The notes under the pieces are model-generated. The model was not told the DNA's origin. It made no database searches and worked only from the letters and a program-made list of their open reading frames with translations. From Vreelandella glaciei (GTDB taxonomy: Bacteria; Pseudomonadota; Gammaproteobacteria; Pseudomonadales; Halomonadaceae), in the NCBI RefSeq assembly GCF_013415125.1, contig NZ_JACCDE010000025.1, forward strand, positions 1 to 64,000: a stretch of 64,000 nt of DNA, given 5' to 3'. A program made the position numbers and the translations under genes. This document shows, piece by piece, positions 1 through 8,072 of this stretch. The number at the start of each line of letters is the position of its first letter. Position 1 is the stretch's first letter.

Positions 1-246
1 ACGTTCATCAGGGTCAGGGGATAGCGTCCCCATTAAGAGACCGACTATACGCACGCATCGGCTTATGTTGTTCATCATCGGAGCTTGCAACCGGGGAGGA
101 GTCCCTATACGCAATGACAAAAAAGAGATCGTGTTGCTTCACGCGATGACACCACGGTATCGCGAGCTAACGCTGCCTTCGACAAATTGCAGTCTGTGCT
201 CGGGGTTTTTTGTTGTGAGGAAGAAAATAAAAAGTGCCTGGATAAG
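1..246. other. Gene-less start of window
   Basis: No gene can be supported here. The only open frame with a start codon (from base 65, 67 codons) has no Shine-Dalgarno sequence and an unremarkable composition, so I treat it as chance. A short GGGGA/TCCCC inverted repeat lies near base 18-32. The stretch probably belongs to the intergenic space upstream of rlmM or to the end of a unit outside the window. Confidence 0.4.
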
Positions 247-255
247 TGCTATGAT
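247..255 (+). promoter_or_regulatory. Possible extended -10 promoter of rlmM
   Basis: TGCTATGAT has the TG-N layout of an extended -10 element with the hexamer TATGAT. No convincing -35 box lies 16-18 bases upstream, which is tolerated for extended -10 promoters. It lies 60 bases before the rlmM start. This is inference from pattern only. Confidence 0.3.
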
Positions 256-273
256 GCGGCCCAATTAATGAGG

Positions 274-298
274 CAGCCGTCACCGTTTGTGATGGCTG
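274..298 (+). promoter_or_regulatory. Leader stem-loop before rlmM
   Basis: CAGCCGTCAC and GTGATGGCTG form a 10-bp stem (one G-U pair in RNA) around a 5-base loop. It ends about 16 bases before the rlmM start and has no T-run, so it is not a typical terminator. It could modulate translation or stability of the rlmM leader. Confidence 0.4.
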
Positions 299-314
299 GA
301 GGAACTGAGGTGAA

Positions 315-1385
315 GTGGTGAGTGAAACGGTACCTACGTCATGGTTAGTTTACTGCCGTCCTGGGTTTGAGAGTGATGTGCTGGCAGAGCTACAGCATCA
401 CGCCGCATTGCAGGGCATTGCCTGTGAATCATCTCATGGGGAAGGGTGGGTAAGCTTAACGCGTGTCGATGGCGAAGCAGTGAATGATTTGCACCGCCAG
501 GCAGCGTTTAAAAAGCTGATTTTCGCGCGCCAGAGCTTAGCGGCCTTGCCTGCGCTCACTCTTTCACGTGACGACCGTCTTACCGCTATCTTGGAACAGG
601 TCAAAGCCAGCCGTTGGAGTTTTGAAGAGATTTGGCATGAAACGCCGGATACCAACGATGGCAAAGCGCTGGCCGGGCTGATTAAGGCGCTTACCAAGCC
701 GCTGGAAAGTATGTTGAAAAAACGTGGTGCGTTAAGGCGCAGCGCGGGCGCACGACGTTTACATATTTTCTGGACTGACGGTGATCAAGTGCAGCTGGCG
801 ATGAGCTTCCCAGGCAATCGTAGCGATTTGATTAATGGTATTCGGCGGCTGCGCTTCCCCTCCCGTGCACCTAGCCGCTCAACGCTGAAGTTGGAAGAGG
901 CGTGGCACGAGTTTATTCCTAGGGATGAGTGGGATGTGCGGCTAGCACCGCATATGCAAGCAGCTGACTTAGGGGCCGCCCCAGGAGGTTGGACGTGGCA
1001 GTTGGTTCAGCGCGGCATGTACGTGTATGCCATCGATAATGGCCCGATGGAATCACAGTTGATGAAGACTGGGCAGATTGATCATCTCAAAGAGGATGGC
1101 TTTACCTGGGAGCCACCACAGCGCTTGGATTGGCTGGTCTGCGACATTGTTGATAAACCAGTGAGAGTGCTAGCCATGGTGGAGCGGTGGCTGATTCGTA
1201 AATGGTGCAAAGAGGCGATCTTCAACCTCAAGTTGCCCATGAAAAAGCGCTGGGATGAGGTGACACGTTGTCTAACGGCGCTGGAAGAGTCGCTGGAAAA
1301 AGCGGGTGTGCATGCCAACGTATCATGCCGTCACCTCTATCACGATAGGGAAGAGGTAACGGTGCATGTAAGGCTTAGGGATTAG
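315..1385 (+). CDS. rlmM: 23S rRNA 2'-O-ribose C2498 methyltransferase RlmM
   Basis: RlmM uses S-adenosylmethionine to methylate the 2'-OH of C2498 in the peptidyl-transferase region of 23S rRNA, before the subunit is complete. The 356-aa length matches the roughly 360 aa of the family. The N-terminal part is the RNA-binding THUMP-like region; the C-terminal Rossmann-type methyltransferase carries the SAM loop ADLGAAPGG at about residues 217-225, followed by the DWLVCDIVDKP strand and the FNLKLPMKK segment that supply the catalytic Lys-Asp-Lys set of the RrmJ-like group. Two adjacent GTG codons (315 and 318) could start it; the GGAGG at 298-302 favours this position over any later Met. It stands alone on the plus strand, facing a convergent monooxygenase-like gene 20 bases away. 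Confidence 0.95.
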   Translation: MVSETVPTSWLVYCRPGFESDVLAELQHHAALQGIACESSHGEGWVSLTRVDGEAVNDLHRQAAFKKLIFARQSLAALPALTLSRDDRLTAILEQVKASRWSFEEIWHETPDTNDGKALAGLIKALTKPLESMLKKRGALRRSAGARRLHIFWTDGDQVQLAMSFPGNRSDLINGIRRLRFPSRAPSRSTLKLEEAWHEFIPRDEWDVRLAPHMQAADLGAAPGGWTWQLVQRGMYVYAIDNGPMESQLMKTGQIDHLKEDGFTWEPPQRLDWLVCDIVDKPVRVLAMVERWLIRKWCKEAIFNLKLPMKKRWDEVTRCLTALEESLEKAGVHANVSCRHLYHDREEVTVHVRLRD

Positions 1386-1404
1386 CGCGAGTGAAACCTC
1401 AGGC

Positions 1405-1692
1405 TTAATAGCCAGGCTCGTAAATCCGGATAGTTTCATCTTCGGTTAATAGCGGTAAAATACGCTGCATGGCCATTGCCCGCGCTTCGCTTGAATGCCA
1501 CTCCTTCCAAGCGCGGATGTCACGCCATTTAGTAATCATCAGTCGCCGATCGGTATGACCCAGTTCTACCAGTGTTTCACCACCGATGAAGCCCCTTACG
1601 CCTAGGGAAACGCGCATTGCCTCCCGCGCTGCTTGCTCAAATTCTTCTTCAAGACCAGGCATAATTCGCCGTTCGATGATAACTTTAATCAT
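1405..1692 (-). CDS. ABM-fold (antibiotic biosynthesis monooxygenase-like) protein
   Basis: A 95-aa protein with the dimeric alpha/beta-barrel pattern of the ABM superfamily: an opening beta strand (IKVIIERRIMPG), a helix with EEEFEQAAREA, the GFIGGETL turn and a closing ITKWRD strand with the W-x-x-W-like helix that follows. Members include quinol monooxygenases, haem-degrading IsdG-like enzymes and many uncharacterised proteins, so no substrate can be given. The ATG is preceded by AGGAAAC. It is divergent from tusA with only 29 bases between the starts, so the two share a promoter region. A second, more distant ABM protein sits in the integron cassette at 34796. Confidence 0.75.
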   Translation of the reverse strand: MIKVIIERRIMPGLEEEFEQAAREAMRVSLGVRGFIGGETLVELGHTDRRLMITKWRDIRAWKEWHSSEARAMAMQRILPLLTEDETIRIYEPGY

Positions 1693-1721
1693 ACTTTCTG
1701 TTTCCTACATCGAGAATATTA

Positions 1722-1976
1722 ATGGCTGATAATACGGGTACGTTACCCAGCTTTGACGTGGTATTGGACACCTCAGGACTCTACTGCCCAGAGCCGATTA
1801 TGCTAATGCATAATAAAGTGCGCGACATGACATCAGGCCAAGTGCTCAAAGTGATTGCCACCGATCCCGCCACTACACGAGATGTGCCCAAGTTTTGTCA
1901 GTTTTTAGGGCACGAACTGCTTGAGCAGGACACCGCCTCTGCGAGTAACTACCTCTACTTTATTCGCTTAGCATAA
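1722..1976 (+). CDS. tusA: Sulfur carrier protein TusA
   Basis: TusA accepts persulfide sulfur from IscS and passes it to the TusBCD-TusE relay for 2-thiouridine formation in tRNA wobble positions; it also influences molybdenum cofactor synthesis. The 84-aa protein has the family's defining Cys-Pro-x-Pro motif (CPEP, Cys22) after the LDTSGLY strand, and the C-terminal YLYFIRL strand. It stands alone on the plus strand. The convergent gene begins beyond a large stem-loop at 2002-2040. Confidence 0.93.
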   Translation: MADNTGTLPSFDVVLDTSGLYCPEPIMLMHNKVRDMTSGQVLKVIATDPATTRDVPKFCQFLGHELLEQDTASASNYLYFIRLA

Positions 1977-2001
1977 CCCTTAGAAATAGCGCGGGAACCC
2001 A

Positions 2002-2040
2002 AGCGAGGCTCAAATCAACATCATTGATGTTGGCCTCGCT
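2002..2040. terminator. Stem-loop between convergent genes
   Basis: AGCGAGGC and GCCTCGCT form an 8-bp outer stem, and CAACATC/GATGTTG a second inner stem separated by a short one-sided bulge. It lies between tusA and a convergent gene, the usual place for a bidirectional terminator, but there is no T-run on either side, so termination is inferred from position and structure. Confidence 0.5.
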
Positions 2041-2065
2041 CACAAGGCAGCACTAAGGCACTCGG

Positions 2066-2761
2066 CTAATCGCTTGCCACGACCATCATGGCTAGCGCCT
2101 CAAGCGTTGCCGGATCTTCTTCCAATATACGATTGGCGATATGGCGCTGGAAAAAGTAAACGGTTTGATGGCGAGCGTGAGCGCCGTAAAGGCACTTGTC
2201 CCCTAACAAAATCGGTGTCATCGCCGCTTTGTTCTCGTCGGCAAGGAGCGCGTCAAGGCTACCGTCGCTGTAGAGACGCCAGCCGTAAACAGGCTTCATA
2301 TGCCAAGGAGTGTTGGGGTGATTCATGCACAGCGCGTGGGTGCCCAGAGTGTCGGGTATTTGCTGAATGAGAGTGATTTCTCCGGAAGCCTCATAATCAA
2401 AATATTCAGCTGCGGCGACTAGCTCATGGTACTTATGGTCCGGTGGTGAATCGAAAATTTCCTCCGTTTCAGGGTCGCGGTAACCCACGAAGTAGCCATT
2501 CTCCTGGCTGTTCAGATCATGGCAGGCCGCCAACGTTTCCATCCACGGCACCATGCCAAAGACGCTACCATCTTCTCTTAGTCCCCAGGCTAAAATAGGC
2601 ATGCCGTAGTAAGTGTCGGGACTCGCAGCGAGTTGGTACACCATCTCTAGTCCATCTAGCTCCGGAGCTAAACGAACTAGGCACTTTTGCGCCTGCTGAC
2701 GCTGACGCACAGTTTCCAGGTCGATGACCTGGGCAGAGCGGGGTGACAGGGATGCGCCCAT
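2066..2761 (-). CDS. Uncharacterised 231-aa protein
   Basis: I do not recognise a named family. The protein is soluble, acidic and rich in aromatic residues, with no signal peptide and no membrane segment. The N-terminal 30 residues (IDLETVRQRQQAQK) look like a linker or helix, and the rest is a compact mixed alpha/beta stretch with two similar-looking strand-turn motifs, WGLREDGSVFGMVPW near residue 60 and GWRLYSDGSLDALLA near residue 160, suggesting an internal duplication. The ATG has a strong GGAGG seven bases upstream, so expression is likely. It is downstream of the lipoprotein gene at 2897 on the same strand, but 135 bases and a stem-loop lie between them. Confidence 0.6.
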   Translation of the reverse strand: MGASLSPRSAQVIDLETVRQRQQAQKCLVRLAPELDGLEMVYQLAASPDTYYGMPILAWGLREDGSVFGMVPWMETLAACHDLNSQENGYFVGYRDPETEEIFDSPPDHKYHELVAAAEYFDYEASGEITLIQQIPDTLGTHALCMNHPNTPWHMKPVYGWRLYSDGSLDALLADENKAAMTPILLGDKCLYGAHARHQTVYFFQRHIANRILEEDPATLEALAMMVVASD

Positions 2762-2798
2762 TATGTCCCTCCTTATGCTGCGTGGTCATGACATTGGC

Positions 2799-2819
2799 GA
2801 AGCAAGTTTGGCTTGCTTC
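2799..2819. terminator. Short stem-loop, possible weak terminator
   Basis: GAAGCAAG and CTTGCTTC make a perfect 8-bp stem around a 5-base loop, between the DUF3080-type gene and the following gene on the minus strand. No T-run follows on either strand, so it may attenuate rather than terminate. Confidence 0.35.
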
Positions 2820-2896
2820 ATTGTTATCCTTGCTTATCCACCTTACCTATCAACCAATAGCACAAGTTGCTCATAAGGTTAAGGGTTCTACGCTTT

Positions 2897-3886
2897 TTAA
2901 TTATCTGAACAAGTTGGAAAGCGAGCTCGTAGCGCATGATGCTCGGTGAGCGCTTGCTGGAACTGGCCCCAGGGCGCTTGGGCGTTTTCCAGCGAAAGCC
3001 AGCGTGCCTGATAGCGCTGAATCGCTATTGGCTTGTCTACCGGCTGCGCGTCAATTAAGCGGTTGATCGCTGTTAGCCACTGCTGGGCAGTGTTTGCCAA
3101 GCGTTCAAGCGACTGTGGTTCCCCGCGCCTCAAGCAGTGTGTGGCATCTTTCTGCTGAGCTAATAATGCATTCGCTTCGGTTAAGCGTTGAGTGGCTAGT
3201 AGCAGGGCGCGCAACACTTCGGCGGTCAATGGCTGCTCTTGTAGGGTTTTTAAATGATTTTCGAGGGCTGAGGAGTCTTGCTGCCAATCGAGGTCAAACT
3301 GGTGATCCGTCATTTGCTGAAGATAATTAATGGCTTCAAGCTGGTTTGCAATAGCGTTTTCATCGACGTTAGCTAAAGGCTGGCTTGCGCGCGCAAAGCT
3401 TTTCACCCATTCGCTGGAATCAAAAATAGCGTTCCAACTGACGGCGGGTAACTGAGCTGTTTTAGTGGCCGTCAGCTGTTGCAGGCGCATTCGGTCTTCA
3501 TCGCTTAACTTTTCGGGAACATCGCTGTTCCAGCAGGTGTTTAGCCGTTGCCATAGTGTTCGCTCATATAACCACTGCTGGCTAGGAGGTGCTACTCGGC
3601 CGAGTTGATTGTTACGTGCCGCTATAAGAGAAGTAATTTGGCATTCGCGTAGTGCATAAATATTCAGCATGCTATCCCTTGTTTCGGGGATATTAATAAG
3701 CCGAGCAGAGCGCTCCGGGAAATCGCCAATATTCATGGGGGCGGCCCGCTCAATGCCTGTCTGGTCGAGGTCATTCGCAAGTTGCTGATGGTAGGACTGC
3801 CACTGCTGCTCAGCAGGGTGATCGCCACAGCCAGCTAGTAAGGTACTTAGGGTTAGTGTTATAAAAAGATTGCCCCGCCAAGCCAT
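2897..3886 (-). CDS. DUF3080-family lipoprotein
   Basis: A 329-aa predicted outer- or inner-membrane lipoprotein: a short N-terminal hydrophobic segment ends in the lipobox LLAGC (Cys20), after which the mature chain is almost entirely helical and glutamine-rich. The segment around residues 70-95 (NIYALRECQITSLIAARNN) fits my memory of the DUF3080 family of marine gammaproteobacteria, whose function is unknown. The ATG begins two bases after the stop of the MATE exporter gene upstream, and its ribosome-binding site AAGGGA lies inside the exporter's last codons, so the two are co-transcribed and probably translationally coupled. Confidence 0.7.
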   Translation of the reverse strand: MAWRGNLFITLTLSTLLAGCGDHPAEQQWQSYHQQLANDLDQTGIERAAPMNIGDFPERSARLINIPETRDSMLNIYALRECQITSLIAARNNQLGRVAPPSQQWLYERTLWQRLNTCWNSDVPEKLSDEDRMRLQQLTATKTAQLPAVSWNAIFDSSEWVKSFARASQPLANVDENAIANQLEAINYLQQMTDHQFDLDWQQDSSALENHLKTLQEQPLTAEVLRALLLATQRLTEANALLAQQKDATHCLRRGEPQSLERLANTAQQWLTAINRLIDAQPVDKPIAIQRYQARWLSLENAQAPWGQFQQALTEHHALRARFPTCSDN

Positions 3887-3888
3887 GT

Positions 3889-5307
3889 TTATCCCTTAAT
3901 GCTAATACGCTGTAAACGCCAGCCAAGTAGCAATGCCGCAGTGCTTAAGCCCGCAATCAAGCCAATCCAGTAGCCATGAACCCCTAGCGGGGCGACCTTA
4001 TCGCCCACTCCATAGGAGCCCAGCCAGTGGCCGCCGCCCAAGCCTACAATCCAGTAGGAGAGTACCGTAATCACCATCACAATGCGGGTATCTTTATAGC
4101 CGCGTAAAGCACCCGCTAAATTAACCTGTAACGAGTCTGAGAGCTGAAAAATAACGGCTAAAGCAATGATTGAGAGTGCCAACGCCTGTATCTCACTATT
4201 GGAAGTATAAAGTGCGATTACTGGCTCGGCGCTAACCCACAGTACGAGGCTGTTAATAGCGGCAATGATGACGCTAATCACAATGCCATTCCAGGCAACT
4301 TTACGGGCGTGTGCCAAGCGCTGCTGACCCAGCGTATTACCGACTCGTACGGTCAGCGCCATGCTCAGCGACAGGGGCAGCATAAACAGAATGGAGGTGA
4401 AACTTAGCGCTATTTGGTGGGCACCCACCGTGACTTCACCAAAGCTGGCAATAAAGAGTGCAATAAGCGTGAACAGGGTCACTTCAACAAAAATAGCCAC
4501 GCCAATGGGAACGCCCACCACCACTAATTCATGTATACCTAGCCATTGGGGCGGTGTCAGTTTGTGCCAAATCGCAACGCTTTTATAAGTATTTCCCCTG
4601 CGCGTGTAGTAGGCCATCGCCAGCGCCATCGTCCACATGGAGAGCGCCGTCGCAATGCCGCAGCCAAGAGCGCCCAAGGCAGGCAGCTGTTGCAAGCTAG
4701 TGGGAATCCAGGCGCCAAATAAATCAATCAAGCCATCGCCGCCGTAGATCAAGAGGTAGTTGGCAGGAATATTCACGCTTAAACCGACCAAGCTTATCCA
4801 TAGCGCCGGGCGGGTGTGATTCATGCCATCGGAAAACGCTCTAAGCGCCTGAAAAAGGGCGATCCCCGGCATACCAAAGGCGACAGCTGACAGATAGGCG
4901 GCAGACTGGCTGGCAACGGCAGGGGGCACATTCATTAATTCAAAAATCGGTATGACGGCCGACCAGAGCAGTAAGGCCGCGACAACACCTAGCAGCAGGG
5001 CAACCCAGAGCGCCTGGTGCACTGCTGGGCGAATAGCGGTTTGGCGCTGTCCACCCAGCAAATGTGCCACAATTGGTGTGAGCCCCATCAGGGTGCCCGT
5101 CATAAATAGCATCAATGGCATCCAGAGGCTGGAGCCTACCGAGACGGCTGCGAGTGACGTTGCATCATGTCGGCCTGTCATCATGACATCAACAACACTC
5201 ATCCCTGCTTGAGCCAGCTGAGCTCCGCAAATGGGTAATGCCAAGTAGACCAGCGCGCGAGTTTCTGGCCAATACACCGATTTAACTTGTTGAGTGAAAT
5301 CGCCCAA
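3889..5307 (-). CDS. MATE-family multidrug/Na+ antiporter (NorM type)
   Basis: A 472-aa integral membrane protein with the twelve hydrophobic segments of MATE transporters, which expel cationic drugs and other organic compounds in exchange for Na+ or H+. The first lobe contains the GAQLAQAGMSVVDVMMTG segment typical of NorM, followed by SLWMPLMLFMTGTLMGLTP, and the second lobe repeats the pattern near residue 265. The start is TTG: it lies eight bases after AGGAG, and no ATG is available nearby. It forms an operon with the lipoprotein gene immediately downstream. The drug or natural substrate cannot be inferred. Confidence 0.85.
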   Translation of the reverse strand: MGDFTQQVKSVYWPETRALVYLALPICGAQLAQAGMSVVDVMMTGRHDATSLAAVSVGSSLWMPLMLFMTGTLMGLTPIVAHLLGGQRQTAIRPAVHQALWVALLLGVVAALLLWSAVIPIFELMNVPPAVASQSAAYLSAVAFGMPGIALFQALRAFSDGMNHTRPALWISLVGLSVNIPANYLLIYGGDGLIDLFGAWIPTSLQQLPALGALGCGIATALSMWTMALAMAYYTRRGNTYKSVAIWHKLTPPQWLGIHELVVVGVPIGVAIFVEVTLFTLIALFIASFGEVTVGAHQIALSFTSILFMLPLSLSMALTVRVGNTLGQQRLAHARKVAWNGIVISVIIAAINSLVLWVSAEPVIALYTSNSEIQALALSIIALAVIFQLSDSLQVNLAGALRGYKDTRIVMVITVLSYWIVGLGGGHWLGSYGVGDKVAPLGVHGYWIGLIAGLSTAALLLGWRLQRISIKG

Positions 5308-5429
5308 TGAGAAGGCTCCTGATCGACGAATTAAGCTATAAAAAAGCGATAGGTTAGCAGGGAAGCCTATGCCTTGCTGCCCTGTATTTAGTTTGCCTCT
5401 GTGAGGCAGTTATACTTTCTCAAACGGCA

Positions 5430-6023
5430 ATGATAAACGAGGTCAATTTGAATCACTTGCAGGATCGATGGACGCTGGCCGATATTGCCGCGCTCTTCGA
5501 TGGCATTTTTGCAGAGCATTATCAAACACGCCTAATTCGGGGGGACGATGAACCCCTCTATCGGCCTGCTGATAGCAAAACACCGTATCATCAAATTATT
5601 TTTGCGCGGGGTTATTATGCCAGTGCGTTACACGAAATTAGCCACTGGTGTATTGCGGGTGAAAAGCGTCGTCAATTAGAAGATTACGGCTATTGGTATT
5701 CGCCGGATGGGCGTAATGCTGAGCAACAAGCTGCTTTTGAGAGCGCAGAGGTTGCTCCCCAAGCGTTAGAGTACCTATTTACCCAGGCGTGTGGCCGTCA
5801 TTTCCATGTCAGCGTGGACAATCTGGGGGGCGATACAAACGTGGATCGGGACGCTTTCCAGCAGCGCGTTATGGTTCGGGCAGCGCGCTACCAAGATGAA
5901 GGCTTACCCCTACGTGCCAAAGCGTTTTGCCATGCATTGAACGCTTACTATCAACAAGGGCTGAAGCTTGAAACAGCCATTGCTCAAGGACTTGATAGGT
6001 TGCTATGCACACGACTATGTTGA
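5430..6023 (+). CDS. epmC: Elongation factor P hydroxylase EpmC
   Basis: EpmC hydroxylates the beta-lysyl-lysine modification of elongation factor P, the last step after EpmB and EpmA. The 197-aa protein closely follows the E. coli YfcM pattern: TRLIRGDDEP, then FARGYYASALHEISHWCIAG with the metal-binding HExSH (His68, His72), then YGYWYSPDGR. ATG 5430 lacks a Shine-Dalgarno sequence, while an in-frame TTG at 5448 has GAGG five bases before it and would give a protein starting MNHLQDRW, so the true start may be 5448. It is alone on the plus strand, divergent from the MATE gene. Confidence 0.9.
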   Translation: MINEVNLNHLQDRWTLADIAALFDGIFAEHYQTRLIRGDDEPLYRPADSKTPYHQIIFARGYYASALHEISHWCIAGEKRRQLEDYGYWYSPDGRNAEQQAAFESAEVAPQALEYLFTQACGRHFHVSVDNLGGDTNVDRDAFQQRVMVRAARYQDEGLPLRAKAFCHALNAYYQQGLKLETAIAQGLDRLLCTRLC

Positions 6024-6068
6024 AGTTGTCTACTATGTAGGTGTTACGAATCATAAGGAGGGAATCTC

Positions 6069-6643
6069 ATGACTCAGCACAATACAAACGGATCAGCCAA
6101 GGATGTGGTTGATATCCTAACCACAGATCATCAGGAAATGATGGCGCTGGCAGGCCAATTAAAGGCTCAAATGACCCACAATGGCGTAGAGATACGGCGG
6201 ATACCCTGATCGCTGAGGTAATGCGCCATGCCGTTGCCGAGGAAATGTACGTTTATCCGGCAATAGAAAAATACATACCGAATGGAACCGAAGAGGTTGA
6301 GCACGACAAACAAGAGCACGATGAAATTGTTCAAGTAATGAAACAGCTGGAAGATTGTAACGCTGTCGCTCCGGTTTTCATGGCGCAGCTCGAAAAGCTA
6401 AAAGGATTGTTAAGTCACCATGCAGACGACGAGGAGTCACAGCAATTTCCTAAGATGCGCACCCATATGTCCGGTGACCAACTTATTGAACTAGGTGAAA
6501 AAGTAGAGCAGGCCAAAACACTGGCCTCGACGCATCCGCATCCCAGCGCTCCTCATTCAGAACTCTTCCACAAGAGTGTGGGTGCGTCTGTAGGCATGGT
6601 TGACAGGCTTAGTGACAAACTCACGGGGCGGAAAACGAAGTAA
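6069..6643 (+). pseudogene. Hemerythrin-domain protein, frameshifted
   Basis: ATG 6069 (good GGAGGG upstream) opens a frame that encodes the first helix of a hemerythrin domain, including the DHQEMM iron-ligand His, but ends at TGA 6207. From about 6171 the next frame continues the same protein: NDPQWRRDTADTLIAEVMRHAVAEE, HDKQEHDEIV and SHHADDEESQQFPKM carry the remaining His and Glu ligands, and the frame runs to 6643. Restoring one A in the CAAATGAC run at 6168-6175 joins both parts into a protein of about 191 residues. Hemerythrin domains bind a di-iron centre and sense or store O2 or NO. Either the gene is inactivated in this strain or a base was lost in sequencing. A shorter product from ATG 6221 would lack the first helix. 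Confidence 0.8.
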
Positions 6644-6699
6644 ATAAGTAAAGGATTTATACAAGCTTAATTTAGGCGCTGGTGACCGCAGACAGTTTT

Positions 6700-6927
6700 T
6701 TAGACGGCTTTTGCTAGATAGTTTTCCTGAAAAAGTTTTTCTGAAAAGGTGAGGGGGCAATGCGCCACTAAGTGGCGCTTTAGTTTACCTGCTTCAACCC
6801 CTTTCAGCGCTTTTTCAATATCAGCCGCAGAGACCACCTGTTTTGGATGAGAAGTGAGCATATGCCGCTCGTAAAGGGATTTTTGCTCGAACTCAGCCCC
6901 GCATATTTCGCAAGTAAACTGTGCCAT
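6700..6927 (-). CDS. Small C2H2 zinc-finger protein
   Basis: A 75-aa protein opening with a clear C2H2 finger: Cys6-x2-Cys9-x12-His22-x4-His27, with the conserved hydrophobics Phe13 and Leu18 between. Single C2H2 fingers of this kind occur in bacteria and can bind DNA or other proteins. The second half begins SAADIEKALKGV, which resembles the SAAGITKALKGI that opens the DUF2795-like end of its neighbour, but then diverges. Its ATG overlaps the stop codon of the upstream gene (TGATG), so the two genes are translationally coupled. The role is unknown; a shared partner or binding site with the neighbour is an inference. The last codons overlap the stem-loop at 6762-6778. Confidence 0.7.
   Translation of the reverse strand: MAQFTCEICGAEFEQKSLYERHMLTSHPKQVVSAADIEKALKGVEAGKLKRHLVAHCPLTFSEKLFQENYLAKAV
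6762..6778 (+). terminator. Stem-loop after the hemerythrin gene
   Basis: GCGCCAC-TAA-GTGGCGC is a perfect 7-bp stem with a 3-base loop, followed on the plus strand by TTTAGTTT. It could end plus-strand transcription from the hemerythrin gene. It lies inside the convergent zinc-finger reading frame. Confidence 0.45.
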
Positions 6928-7922
6928 CAGCGTATCTCCCCCAGCGCTTTTTGGATATCTGCCATCGTTTTGTACTTTCGGCTGGGAAATTCCTTTAATA
7001 CATTAATAACGTCATCTTTGGCATGGTTGGTTTTGGCCTGTTTAATCAGGTCCGCCTTGCTGCTCGGTAAATCGATGCCCTTGAGTGCCTTGGTAATGCC
7101 AGCCGCCGATGTCGAATCAGTGGCTGCCTTGCCACCGCGCTCACCGCCTTTGCTGCGATCGCCTTCGGGTTCCTTGGCTTCTGGCTGCATGTGCGGCTCG
7201 GTGAGCTCGCCACCTTCCAGCGCTTCATTGGGCCACTCGCGCTTTTTCAGCCCTAACGTCTTGAATAGGGATGCCTTGCCGGTGATGGAAATTTGTTCTT
7301 CGGCGAGGTTGTCATGCGCTCCGATGAGCAGAAGTTGAGCATCTTCGTAGTCAAGCAGCTTGCTATCGTCAATATCCAACCAGCGTTGGTCGGCGAATTT
7401 CTCTATTAAGCGCTTGGGGTAGTTCGGTTTAGCGTCTGGAAAACCGGGTACATCAAGGGAGGGGTTGCGCACCAAGATGATATAACTTGCCTCGGCAAGA
7501 ATCCCCAGTTCCGCCTGCGCTTTGCCGGGTTTCGTGGGGTTGGTGAGCCGATAAGCCAAACGCGAACTGTTGTGACGCTCAAAGATAGCGTAGCGCCCCT
7601 CTCCAACAGGAATGGCCTCGCCCTGTTCCTGCTCGCCACGGGTCTTGGTAGCGTATTCGAGCGGCGCTAGCGCCTCGCCAATGTTTGTTGGCTTGCCTGT
7701 CATGTCGTTCATCATCCACTCGCGCGCGGTAGACGAAGGCTTGCCATGGGTAATTTCAGGCATGCGCTTTTTGCCCACCAGAAATAATCGAGCGGTGTCT
7801 TTATCGTCTGGCGCTAGCACTAAGTAAAGGCGCTGAACGTCTTCAATGTTTTCGACCCGCGGTGTATTGACCTTGGGCCGATAGAAAAAATAGATATCTC
7901 CCTTTTCAACATAATCCTTCAT
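6927..7922 (-). CDS. Uncharacterised protein with C-terminal DUF2795-like domain
   Basis: A 331-aa soluble protein. Residues 1-215 form an unrecognised alpha/beta domain starting KGDIYFFYRPKV and containing RLYLVLAP and RLFLVGKKRMPE strands; I recall similar uncharacterised proteins but no function. Residues 216-270 are a low-complexity, charged linker rich in Glu, Gly and Lys. Residues 272-331 (KALKGIDLP, then LKEFPSRKYKTMADIQKALG) match the DUF2795 pattern, a small helical domain sometimes found with rRNA- or DNA-linked proteins. The gene is first in a two-gene operon with the zinc-finger gene, which overlaps its stop codon. GGAGGTGACAG lies just before the ATG. Confidence 0.6.
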   Translation of the reverse strand: MKDYVEKGDIYFFYRPKVNTPRVENIEDVQRLYLVLAPDDKDTARLFLVGKKRMPEITHGKPSSTAREWMMNDMTGKPTNIGEALAPLEYATKTRGEQEQGEAIPVGEGRYAIFERHNSSRLAYRLTNPTKPGKAQAELGILAEASYIILVRNPSLDVPGFPDAKPNYPKRLIEKFADQRWLDIDDSKLLDYEDAQLLLIGAHDNLAEEQISITGKASLFKTLGLKKREWPNEALEGGELTEPHMQPEAKEPEGDRSKGGERGGKAATDSTSAAGITKALKGIDLPSSKADLIKQAKTNHAKDDVINVLKEFPSRKYKTMADIQKALGEIR

Positions 7923-8072
7923 CTGTCACCTCCTGTGTAGAAATGGCTATGTCGTTAAGATGGAGTCCTCAAAAGCGTGTCCTACAGCTACCTTTCTAAA
8001 CAAAGCCTCATTATGGGTTAGCAGAGGATTTTCCTTCGTGCAAACGTATCCTAGGCTATTGGTAGCTAATGC

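Noticed and set aside
65..268. 67-codon frame at the window start
   Set aside because: No ribosome-binding site, no recognisable motif, and odd composition; probably chance.
6700..6927. Frameshift in the zinc-finger gene that would restore a full DUF2795 domain
   Set aside because: Neither of the other two frames contains the expected continuation (PxxKxxLxxxA), so the shorter tail is accepted as it is.
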